Source of the DNA: Micromonospora sp. HK10 | GTDB taxonomy: Bacteria > Actinomycetota > Actinomycetes > Mycobacteriales > Micromonosporaceae | Reading direction: 5' to 3' | NCBI RefSeq assembly: GCF_000982955.1 | Contig: NZ_KQ058892.1 | Span: 1-55,979, forward strand | Length of the DNA: 55,979 nucleotides | Shown here: positions 1 to 5,760 of the stretch, in pieces | How positions within the stretch are numbered: the stretch's first letter is position 1 | Layout: every line of letters starts with the position of its first letter | Translations under genes and position numbers: made by a program | Notes under the pieces: generated by a model | The model's database searches: none | What the model was told of the DNA's origin: nothing | What the model saw: the letters and a program-made list of their open reading frames with translations, nothing else

Positions 1-233
1 CCCGGATCCGCCCGCCCGGCGCGACCGATCCGGTCGTGCTCGGTGGCGGCCTGCTCACCGGCGGCACCCCGCTGGCCGGTGCGGTCCGGGCCGAGCTGAC
101 CCGGCGATGGCCGGACGCGCCGCTGCACGCCGCCGGCGACGGCGCCGCCGCGGCCGCCTGGCTCGCCGCCCGGGACCTGCCCGAGGTCACCGACCCGGCG
201 GCGCTGCACGCGCTCCTGGTCCCGGCAGCCTGA
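1..233 (+). CDS. BadF/BcrA-type ATPase or N-acetylglucosamine kinase, C-terminal fragment
   Basis: Only the last ~77 residues are present; the frame is open from the window edge (codons begin at base 3) to the TGA at 231-233. The visible part has D-P-V-V-L-G-G-G-L-L, then a stretch reading P-L-H-A-A-G-D-G-A-A-A-A-A-W-L-A. This is how the second ATPase subdomain of BadF/BcrA sugar kinases ends: a glycine-rich loop, then an Ala-rich helix. Actinobacterial members are often GlcNAc/glucosamine kinases, which would suit the Ngc-type importer downstream, but the genes between them are unrelated and on the other strand. The GTG at base 36 is an internal codon. The family call is moderate and the substrate is inference. 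Confidence 0.5.
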   Translation, partial: RIRPPGATDPVVLGGGLLTGGTPLAGAVRAELTRRWPDAPLHAAGDGAAAAAWLAARDLPEVTDPAALHALLVPAA

Positions 234-311
234 CCGCGCCCGCCCACCGGCGCCGATGCCGCTGGGCGGGCGACGCCGCTGGCTGACCAGCCCCGGCTGG
301 CTGCGCGGCTG

Positions 312-743
312 TCAGGCGAGGGCGGCGAGGGCCTGCTCAAGGCGGGACCAGACGTGACTGCGCCAGCCGCCGTCGAGCAGGGTGAAGGTGCGCCGCTGCA
401 CCGGGTCGTCCGGGTCGAAGCCGGCATGCTCGAGGAAGAGCCGGGTGCCCCGCCCCTCCGGCACCAGCGACCAGCTGACCACGGTGTCAAGCCGGCCGCC
501 CCGCCAGGCCCAGCGCAGTCGGCGCGGCTCGTCCAGCTCCAGCACCTCGCAGTGCACGACGCCGTCGAAGCCCTGCCCCGGCCGCGGGGTGGTCCGGAAG
601 GTGAAGCGGTGCCCCGGAACCGGCCGGAAGTCGTTCGGCATCAGCCAGCGGGCAAGCAGATCGGAATCGGTCAGCGCCCGCCACACCTTCGCCGGCGGAT
701 GGGCCAGGAACTGGTCCACCGACACGGTGGTCCGCTCAGTCAT
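312..743 (-). CDS. SRPBCC / AHSA1-like START-fold protein
   Basis: A 143-aa protein with the AHSA1-type layout: an N-terminal strand and A-H-P-P-A-K-V-W-R-A-L-T (residues ~14-25), a W-L-M-P-N-D-F region, a G-x-V-x-x-E-V-L-E-L-D-E-P-x-R-L central hairpin, and a closing helix with G-G-W-R-S-H-V-W-S-R-L. The fold makes a hydrophobic cavity for small ligands; the ligand is unknown here. The ATG at 743 gives a normal-length domain and overlaps the end of the ArsR gene by 8 nt, so the two are probably translationally coupled. ArsR-SRPBCC pairs are common in actinobacteria, with the regulator controlling its own operon. The longer in-frame reading to 1121 runs through the ArsR gene and is rejected. 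Confidence 0.85.
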   Translation of the reverse strand: MTERTTVSVDQFLAHPPAKVWRALTDSDLLARWLMPNDFRPVPGHRFTFRTTPRPGQGFDGVVHCEVLELDEPRRLRWAWRGGRLDTVVSWSLVPEGRGTRLFLEHAGFDPDDPVQRRTFTLLDGGWRSHVWSRLEQALAALA

Positions 744-1050
744 CGGGCAGGCCGTCCAGCACGTCACGCAGATCCGCGAGGCGGGACCGCCAGAACCGCT
801 CGTACGGGCCGATCCAGTCGGCCACCTCGCGCAGCGGCTCGGGGCGCAGCGCGTAGAACCGCTGCCGGCCGACCGGCTGTTCGGTGACCAGACCGGCGTC
901 CTTGAGCACCCGCAGGTGCTCCGACAGGCTCGGCCGGCGCATGTCGAAGTGGTCGGCGAGCTGCTGCACCGGCTGCTCCCCCCGTTCCAGGAGCAGCCGG
1001 AGCAGTTCGCGCCGGGTCGGGTTGGCCAGCGCCGCGAAGACGTCCGCCAC
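736..1050 (-). CDS. ArsR-family winged-helix transcriptional regulator
   Basis: About 104 aa from GTG 1050, one base after the VOC stop codon. It opens with V-F-A-A-L-A-N-P-T-R-R-E-L-L-R-L-L-L, the ArsR helix 1, followed by V-Q-Q-L-A-D-H-F and the recognition helix R-R-P-S-L-S-E-H-L-R-V-L-K-D-A-G-L-V. The wing has G-R-Q-R-F-Y-A-L-R. No Cys-based metal motif is present, so it is probably a non-metal ArsR of the type paired with SRPBCC proteins. An alternative ATG at 1089 would overlap the VOC gene by 38 nt and adds a non-conserved Ser/Pro segment; I prefer the GTG, though no clear RBS decides it. The probable target is the inverted repeat in the operon promoter (1443-1460). Confidence 0.85.
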   Translation of the reverse strand: MADVFAALANPTRRELLRLLLERGEQPVQQLADHFDMRRPSLSEHLRVLKDAGLVTEQPVGRQRFYALRPEPLREVADWIGPYERFWRSRLADLRDVLDGLPDD

Positions 1051-1051
1051 G

Positions 1052-1429
1052 TCAGACCCGGGTCGACTGGAGCACGATGCCGTTGCCATCGGGGTCGTCG
1101 AAGGTGACGTACCGGCCCCACGGGGCCGTCTGGATGATGCCGTCGTCGGCGAAGACCACGCCCCGCTCCCGCAGCCGGGCCACGTCGGCGTCGAGGTCGT
1201 CGGTCTCCAGCACGAGACCCTTCAGCGAGCCGGGTGCCATGGTCGGGAACCAGGTGACCAGGGTCAACGCGGTGTCCGCGCCCTTCGGGGCGACCTGGAT
1301 CCAGCGGCCGCCCGGGCCCATCGGGTTGTCGAAGATGAGGTCGAAGTCGAGCAGGTCGACATAGAAGTCACGGGCCCGGTCCTGGTCGCTGACGGGTACG
1401 GAGACGAGCTTCACGTGGGTCACGGTCAT
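1052..1429 (-). CDS. VOC-family (glyoxalase/bleomycin-resistance fold) protein
   Basis: A 125-aa protein from ATG 1429. It has the paired beta-alpha-beta-beta-beta modules of the vicinal-oxygen-chelate fold: V-S-D-Q-D-R-A-R-D-F-Y-V-D-L-L-D-F at residues ~12-28, then L-V-L-E-T-D-D-L-D-A-D-V-A-R-L-R-E-R-G and the closing F-D-D-P-D-G-N-G-I-V-L-Q. Many such proteins are uncharacterised dioxygenase- or glyoxalase-like enzymes; the substrate cannot be read from sequence. It is the first gene of a VOC - ArsR - SRPBCC operon. GTG 1438 is also in frame, but the -10 box at 1437-1442 would then lie within the coding region; the ATG lies 7 nt past the -10 and fits a leaderless transcript. Confidence 0.88.
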   Translation of the reverse strand: MTVTHVKLVSVPVSDQDRARDFYVDLLDFDLIFDNPMGPGGRWIQVAPKGADTALTLVTWFPTMAPGSLKGLVLETDDLDADVARLRERGVVFADDGIIQTAPWGRYVTFDDPDGNGIVLQSTRV

Positions 1430-1436
1430 GGCCACC

Positions 1437-1466
1437 ACAATAGGTAGGAGATTTCCTACCAGTCAA
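1437..1466 (-). promoter_or_regulatory. VOC-ArsR-SRPBCC promoter with an operator in the -35/-10 spacer
   Basis: On the minus strand, -35 TTGACT (1461-1466) and -10 TATTGT (1437-1442) are separated by exactly 18 bp. That spacer is an inverted repeat: GGTAGGA (1443-1449), four bases, TCCTACC (1454-1460). The ATG at 1429 lies 7 nt past the -10, so the mRNA is probably leaderless. A repressor bound to the spacer would exclude RNA polymerase; the encoded ArsR is the obvious candidate (inference). Confidence 0.7.
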
Positions 1467-1473
1467 GCGGCGA

Positions 1474-1505
1474 ACGGGCCGGCCGACCCGCGTCGACCGG
1501 CCCGT
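1474..1505 (-). terminator. Stem-loop terminator candidate behind the Q/G/P/Y-tailed gene
   Basis: The 9-bp perfect arms are ACGGGCCGG (1474-1482) and CCGGCCCGT (1497-1505). A smaller stem, CGAC/GTCG, lies within the loop. It lies 14 nt past the stop of the minus-strand gene at 1520 and just before the promoter of the VOC operon. There is no T-run, as is usual in actinobacteria. Confidence 0.5.
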
Positions 1506-1519
1506 CCGCGGTGGAACCG

Positions 1520-2167
1520 TCAGGCGTTCGGGTGGCCGGGCCACCCCTGCTGCTGGCCGTACTGACCGGGCTGGCCCTGCGGGCCGGGGGCGTACCGGCC
1601 CGGCGCGGACTGGCCGTACTGGCCCTGCGCGGGCTGACCCTGGCCGTACTGGCCCTGGCCGGGCTGACCCTGGCCGTACTGGCCCTGGCCGGGCTGACCG
1701 TAGTGGCCCCCGCCGGGCTGGCCCTGGCCGCCGTACTGGCCCTGGGCGGGCGGGGCGTACTGGCCCTGCGGGGCCGCGCCGTACGGCGCCGGCTGGCCCG
1801 GCGCGGCCGGCCAGCCCTGGTTCGGCTGCTGGCCGGGGGCCGGCTGCCCGTACGGGGTCGGCTGACCGTACGCCCCGGGCTGGGGCGCCCCGGCGAACTG
1901 CTGCCCGGCCGCCTCCTCCCGCGCCTGCTTGCGCGCCTTGACCGCCTGCACGATCAGCAGGATCGGCAGGATGAAGACGTAGATGAAGACCCGGTACTCA
2001 CCGCCGTCGAAGAGAAACAGCAAGTAGAAGCCGTAGCAGAAGAAGGCCACACCGGCCACGACGTCGATGACCCGGGAGAGCTTGGACTGCTCCTTGACCA
2101 GCAGGCCGACGGCGACCATCGCGATGCCGCCGAGCAGCAGGAGCAGATCGTAGATGAGGAAGAACAT
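1520..2167 (-). CDS. Small membrane protein with a Gln/Gly/Pro/Tyr-rich tail
   Basis: A 215-aa protein. Residues ~1-75 hold about three hydrophobic helices (residues ~3-22, 33-52 and 58-74) with short polar turns. A basic stretch, K-A-R-K-Q-A-R-E-E, follows and then ~130 residues of low-complexity Q/G/P/Y sequence (P-Y-G-Q-P, G-Q-G-Q-Y-G-Q repeats). The tail is probably cytoplasmic and disordered by the positive-inside rule. I recognise no enzymatic family. Such tails often mediate self-association or protein contacts in actinobacterial envelope proteins (inference). The start at ATG 2167 has an AGGG-type RBS. Part of the tail is coded by a 30-bp tandem DNA repeat. Confidence 0.7.
   Translation of the reverse strand: MFFLIYDLLLLLGGIAMVAVGLLVKEQSKLSRVIDVVAGVAFFCYGFYLLFLFDGGEYRVFIYVFILPILLIVQAVKARKQAREEAAGQQFAGAPQPGAYGQPTPYGQPAPGQQPNQGWPAAPGQPAPYGAAPQGQYAPPAQGQYGGQGQPGGGHYGQPGQGQYGQGQPGQGQYGQGQPAQGQYGQSAPGRYAPGPQGQPGQYGQQQGWPGHPNA
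1611..1700. repeat. 30-bp tandem repeat, three copies, coding the Q/G/Y tail
   Basis: Three adjacent 30-bp units (1611-1640, 1641-1670, 1671-1700) each begin TGGCCGTACTGGCCCTG and end in GGGCTGACC plus one base. They differ at two or three positions. On the minus strand each encodes ten residues of the G-Q-G-Q-Y-G-Q type. Length variation between strains is likely. Confidence 0.8.
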
Positions 2168-2234
2168 AGGATCCCTGTCGATCGATGAAGATGCCGGCCC
2201 ACGATAGGGGAACCGTCACCGGTCGCGCTGTCCC

Positions 2235-2249
2235 GTTGCCTGTGGCAAC
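2235..2249 (-). terminator. Short hairpin behind the ngcG-like gene
   Basis: GTTGCC (2235-2240) and GGCAAC (2244-2249) with a 3-nt loop, 4 nt past the stop codon of the permease gene. The stem is only 6 bp and has no T-run, so this is a weak terminator or 3'-end candidate. Confidence 0.35.
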
Positions 2250-2253
2250 CGCC

Positions 2254-3162
2254 TCACTTGAGCTGACCTGCGGTGAGTCCGGTCTGGATCTGCCGCTGGA
2301 ACGCGACGTACACCGCGAGCACCGGCAGGGTGGCGATGGTGAGGCCGGCGAACAGGCCGCTGAAGTCGCCCTGGTAGCCCTGGCTGACCGCGAGCGCGGT
2401 GAGTCCCTGCGCCAGCACCCACTTGGAGTCGTCGCCCTGCATGAGCACCTGCGGCAGGATGAACTGGTTCCAGTGGCTGAGGAAGTTGAAGATCGCGACG
2501 CTGATCAGTCCCGGTCGCGCCATCGGCAGCATCACCCGGAAGAAGAGCCGGAAGTGACCGCAGCCGTCGATCAGCGCCGCCTCCGCGATCGAGGTCGGCA
2601 GGGTCCGGAAGAAGGCGGTCAGGAAGAACACCGTGAACGGCAGCGAGTAGGCGGCGTAGACCAACATCAGCCCGGTCCAGGTGCCGAACAGCCCGGCGTT
2701 GCGCACCACGAAGAAGAGCGGCACCAGGGCGAGGAAGACCGGGAACATCATGCCGCCGACGAACAGGTAGTAGACCGCCTGCCGGCCCCGGAACTCGTAC
2801 CGGGCGAAGACGTACGCGGCGGTGGCGCCGAGCAGCATGGTGAGGGTGAGCGAGCCGGCCACCACCACGCCGCTGTTCAGGAAGTACCGGCCGATGTGCG
2901 CCTCGGTCCAGGCGCGGGACCAGTTCTCGAAGCGCAGCGCGCCGGGCAGCCCCCACGGGTGGGAGAGGATCTCGCTGTCGCTCTTGAACGAGCTGAGGAA
3001 CATCCAGAGCAGCGGGAGCGCGGTCAGCGCCGACCAGAGCAGCAGGAAGCCGTGCGAGAAGGCGTTCGCGACGCCCAGTTCGCGGCGGGGCCGCCGGTCC
3101 TCCCCAGAGGACGGCTCGGGCGTCTCGGCGGCGGTCGTCGCCGGGCGGTCCATGGTGGTCAC
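2254..3162 (-). CDS. ngcG: Carbohydrate ABC transporter permease, MalG/NgcG-like
   Basis: A 302-aa inner-membrane permease of the CUT1 sugar-importer class. About six hydrophobic segments are visible, the first at residues ~35-58 after a polar N-terminus. The EAA-loop that contacts the ATPase reads E-A-A-L-I-D-G-C-G-H-F-R-L-F-F-R-V-M-L-P (residues ~193-212). The gene overlaps the upstream permease by ATGA (3159-3162), so the two are coupled. With the upstream permease and lipoprotein it forms an importer lacking its own ATPase gene, as is usual where a shared MsiK-type ATPase serves several sugar importers. The Ngc (GlcNAc/diacetylchitobiose) assignment rests mainly on the binding protein. 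Confidence 0.8.
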   Translation of the reverse strand: MTTMDRPATTAAETPEPSSGEDRRPRRELGVANAFSHGFLLLWSALTALPLLWMFLSSFKSDSEILSHPWGLPGALRFENWSRAWTEAHIGRYFLNSGVVVAGSLTLTMLLGATAAYVFARYEFRGRQAVYYLFVGGMMFPVFLALVPLFFVVRNAGLFGTWTGLMLVYAAYSLPFTVFFLTAFFRTLPTSIAEAALIDGCGHFRLFFRVMLPMARPGLISVAIFNFLSHWNQFILPQVLMQGDDSKWVLAQGLTALAVSQGYQGDFSGLFAGLTIATLPVLAVYVAFQRQIQTGLTAGQLK

Positions 3163-4067
3163 GAGTACTCGATCCGATCACGACGGCCGGTACGCAGCGC
3201 CAGCACCGCGACCGACAGGGTCAGGAACAGCATCACCACGCCGATCGCGGAGGCGTAGCCGAACTTGCTCTCGCTGCCGAACGCGGTCTCGTACATCCGC
3301 AACCCGATGACGTCGGAGGAGAAGTTGGGGCCACCGTTGGTCATCTGCTGGACCAGGATGAACCCGTCCAGCGCGGCGATGGCCAGATAGATCCAGGCGA
3401 CCTGCACGGTGTCCCAGAGCAGCGGGACGGTGACCCGGCGCAGGGTGGTCCACCGGGACGCCCCGTCGAGCATGACGGCCTCGTAGATGTCGCGCGGGAT
3501 GGCCGACATGGCCGCGCCGAAGAGCACCACATAGAACCCGACGTTGCTCCAGACCATCACCGCCAGCACGCACCAGAAGGCGGTGCGGGGGTCGCCGAGC
3601 CAGGTCGGCGCGGGCAGGCCGAGCGCCCGGAGCGCGCCGTTGAGCAGGCCGTTGTTGGGGTGGTAGACCTCTTTCCAGAGCAGGGCGATGATCACCACCG
3701 AGAGCACCTGCGGGAAGAAGTAGACCATCCGGTAGACCGCCGTGCCGCGGACGCCGGTGACGCCGGCCCGCCCCTTGCGGCCGCCCATGTTGAGCATGGT
3801 GGCGAAGAACAGGCCGAGCGCGATGGTCAGCACCGGCACCACGGCCAGCATGATCGCGTTGTTCTTGATCGCGTTCCACACCTGGCCGTCGTGCCACAGC
3901 GTCCGGAAGTTCGCCATCCCGACCGGGTCGGCGTGTGCCGAGTAGCCGAGCCAGTTGGTGGTGGAGATCTGAAACGCCTGCAGGTACGGCGAGAGCACGA
4001 AGATGCCGTAGAGCAGCAGTGGTGGCACCAGGAAGGTGATGATCAGCGGGTACTTGCCATGTCTCAC
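3159..4067 (-). CDS. ngcF: Carbohydrate ABC transporter permease, MalF/NgcF-like
   Basis: A 302-aa permease with six predicted membrane helices. It starts with a short cytoplasmic M-R-H-G-K-Y-P and a first helix at residues ~8-28. The EAA-type loop is visible as Y-E-A-V-M-L-D-G-A-S-R-W-T-T-L-R-R-V-T-V (residues ~193-212). The start is ATG 4067, 68 nt past the binding-protein stop. A 13-bp hairpin sits in that gap and probably tunes read-through. It pairs with the overlapping MalG-like permease to form the membrane channel of a CUT1 importer. Confidence 0.8.
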   Translation of the reverse strand: MRHGKYPLIITFLVPPLLLYGIFVLSPYLQAFQISTTNWLGYSAHADPVGMANFRTLWHDGQVWNAIKNNAIMLAVVPVLTIALGLFFATMLNMGGRKGRAGVTGVRGTAVYRMVYFFPQVLSVVIIALLWKEVYHPNNGLLNGALRALGLPAPTWLGDPRTAFWCVLAVMVWSNVGFYVVLFGAAMSAIPRDIYEAVMLDGASRWTTLRRVTVPLLWDTVQVAWIYLAIAALDGFILVQQMTNGGPNFSSDVIGLRMYETAFGSESKFGYASAIGVVMLFLTLSVAVLALRTGRRDRIEYS

Positions 4068-4096
4068 GAGAAGGACCTACTCCCCCAGCAACGGAC

Positions 4097-4127
4097 CGGT
4101 GGGGGCGGGACGGGCCCGCCCCCACCG
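4097..4127 (-). terminator. Strong intercistronic hairpin between ngcE and ngcF
   Basis: Perfect 13-bp arms CGGTGGGGGCGGG (4097-4109) and CCCGCCCCCACCG (4115-4127) with a 5-nt loop, 8 nt past the TAA of the binding-protein gene. This position is typical of partial terminators or RNA-stabilising stems that raise the amount of binding protein relative to permeases. Confidence 0.65.
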
Positions 4128-4135
4128 ACCGGACG

Positions 4136-5554
4136 TTACGCGGCCCGCTTGTACTTCTTGATCGAGCTGTCCTGAGCGATCGAGTCGGCGCCCTTCTGGC
4201 ACGCGTCGAGGAACGCGGCCGGGTTGCTCCGCCCGCTGAAGAACTCGCCGCAGGCGGCGTCGACCAGCTCGCGCTCGAGCTTGCGGTAGTAGTTGTTGTA
4301 GACCCAGTTGAAGCCGTTGCTGCCGGAGGCGTCCAGCGCCTTGACCACACTGGTCAGGCCGAACGGCAGCTCCACCCCCTCGGTCGAGCCGGCCACGACG
4401 GTCAGGCTGGAGACCTTCTTGGTGAAGTCCTGGGCGCCCTTCTTGGAGAGCATCACCCGGAAGTACTCCAGGCCGCCGGCGACGTTCTTGCCCTTCGCCG
4501 GCACCATGAACGGCTCGCCGGCGGTGCCCCGGATCGCCTCGAACGGCAGCTTGTCGCCGCTGCCCAGGCTCGGCGTCGGCGCGATGGTCATGTTGAAGCC
4601 CGCCGGGGTGACCTTGGCCTGCTCGTTCTCCAGCCAGGAGCCGCAGGAGATGAAGGCGGCCTTGCCCTGGCACCAGGCGGTCTGCGACTGGATGTGGTCC
4701 AGGCCCGGCGAGCCGTCCAGGATGTACTTGTCCTTGACGATCTGGTACCAGGCGTCGGCCGCCGCCTTCATGGCGTCGGACTTCCAGGCGTTCGGCTCGA
4801 GGTTGTCGATCGCGGTCGCCACCGAGGGACCGCCGAACTTGATCGCGGTGGCGATCAGCGGCCAGCTCATGTAGCGGGGGTGCTTGCCCGCGTACGTCCA
4901 GGGGGCGATGCCCGCGGCCTTGATCTGCTTGCAGAGCGCGATGTGCTCGTCCCAGGTCTTCGCGTACTGCCAGCCGCGGTCGGCGAAGAGCTTGGTGGAG
5001 TGCCAGATGCCGTACGCGGTGTAGGTGTAGTTGAGGACCAGGAACTTCCCGTCGTACGAGCCGACCTCGACGGCGCCGGGCAGCAGCGTGTCCCGCACCT
5101 TCTTGCCGGGCTGGTCGAGGCTCGGCGCGTCGAGCAGCTCGCCCAGGTCGGCGATCGCGTTCTGGCTGACCAGCCCGTTGAAGTCGATCTGACCGGCGCC
5201 GGAGTTGTTGACCACGTCCGGCGGGGTGCCGTCGACGAAGCGCGGCTGGAGGGTCTTGTTGATCTCCTGGGTGGCAGAGTGCTTGATCTCCGCCTTCGGG
5301 TACTTCTCCTTGTACATGGCCTCGTGGGCCTTGGCGTACTCCTCGCCGAAGCCGCCGTTGAAGATCACCACCTCGAGCGGGGCATCCTCCTTGACACCGA
5401 GCGGGTTCTGCTCGCTCTTGGTGCCCTTGTAGGCCCCGGAGTCGCCCTTGTCATCGTCGCCACCGGAGGTGGCGCAGCCGGCGAGCAGGCCGGCGGCGGG
5501 GGTGGCCAGCAGACCGGCGGCGGCGCTCCGCCGGAGGATCTCACGCCTGTTCAT
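4136..5554 (-). CDS. ngcE: Sugar ABC transporter substrate-binding lipoprotein, NgcE-like
   Basis: A 472-aa lipoprotein. The N-terminus M-N-R-R-E-I-L-R-R-S is followed by a hydrophobic stretch and the lipobox L-L-A-G-C with Cys27 as the lipidation site. The two arginines give it a Tat-like look. The mature part starts with N-P-L-G-V-K-E-D-A-P-L-E-V-V-I-F-N-G-G-F-G-E-E (reported in part) and P-R-F-V-D-G-T-P-P-D-V-V-N-N-S-G-A, which I associate with NgcE binding proteins for GlcNAc and diacetylchitobiose. The ATG at 5554 has a GAGGAGA RBS 4 nt upstream; the longer frame to 5623 lacks a reason. It captures sugar outside the membrane and delivers it to the permease pair. General family: near certain; Ngc ligand: moderate. 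Confidence 0.82.
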   Translation of the reverse strand: MNRREILRRSAAAGLLATPAAGLLAGCATSGGDDDKGDSGAYKGTKSEQNPLGVKEDAPLEVVIFNGGFGEEYAKAHEAMYKEKYPKAEIKHSATQEINKTLQPRFVDGTPPDVVNNSGAGQIDFNGLVSQNAIADLGELLDAPSLDQPGKKVRDTLLPGAVEVGSYDGKFLVLNYTYTAYGIWHSTKLFADRGWQYAKTWDEHIALCKQIKAAGIAPWTYAGKHPRYMSWPLIATAIKFGGPSVATAIDNLEPNAWKSDAMKAAADAWYQIVKDKYILDGSPGLDHIQSQTAWCQGKAAFISCGSWLENEQAKVTPAGFNMTIAPTPSLGSGDKLPFEAIRGTAGEPFMVPAKGKNVAGGLEYFRVMLSKKGAQDFTKKVSSLTVVAGSTEGVELPFGLTSVVKALDASGSNGFNWVYNNYYRKLERELVDAACGEFFSGRSNPAAFLDACQKGADSIAQDSSIKKYKRAA

Positions 5555-5628
5555 CGCATCTCCTCGGTTCGGGTAGGTGCGACCGGCCGGGATGGGGGAA
5601 CGGCGGCCGCGACGTCGAGGCACTCGGG

Positions 5629-5672
5629 TTCAACTGTTGCTTGTCTTCACTTAAGTTGATGTTGCTGAAGAA
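5629..5672 (-). promoter_or_regulatory. A+T-rich dyad region upstream of ngcE, candidate sugar-repressor operator
   Basis: This short AT-rich island stands out from its surroundings. It holds an ACTTAAGT palindrome (5649-5656) between TCTTCA (5644-5649) and TGAAGA (5666-5671), which are inverted copies. CAAC/GTTG elements lie on both sides. ROK- or LacI-type regulators of sugar importers bind dyads of this kind. It lies 75-118 nt before the ngcE start. No family consensus was matched. Confidence 0.4.
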
Positions 5673-5748
5673 TTTCTACGGCAGTGCGGCCCGGACCACA
5701 AGACCTCACGACCGAACCGTTATCACCACCGTCCGCCAGCGGCTGGCA

Positions 5749-5754
5749 TAGCCT
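5749..5754 (+). promoter_or_regulatory. -10 box of the acyltransferase gene, leaderless
   Basis: TAGCCT lies 6 nt before ATG 5761, so the transcript would begin at or next to the start codon. There is no Shine-Dalgarno sequence. No good -35 was seen. Confidence 0.5.
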
Positions 5755-5760
5755 GGGCCC

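Noticed and set aside
2185..3258. Long plus-strand ORFs opposite the permease genes (e.g. 2185-3258, 3660-4175, 4694-5659)
   Set aside because: They lie fully over clear minus-strand genes and are Arg/Glu/Gln/His-rich without domain patterns, as expected for GC-rich antisense shadows.
1..5554. A single chitin/GlcNAc operon uniting the sugar kinase fragment and the importer
   Set aside because: Different strands and five unrelated genes in between; only a loose functional link can be claimed.
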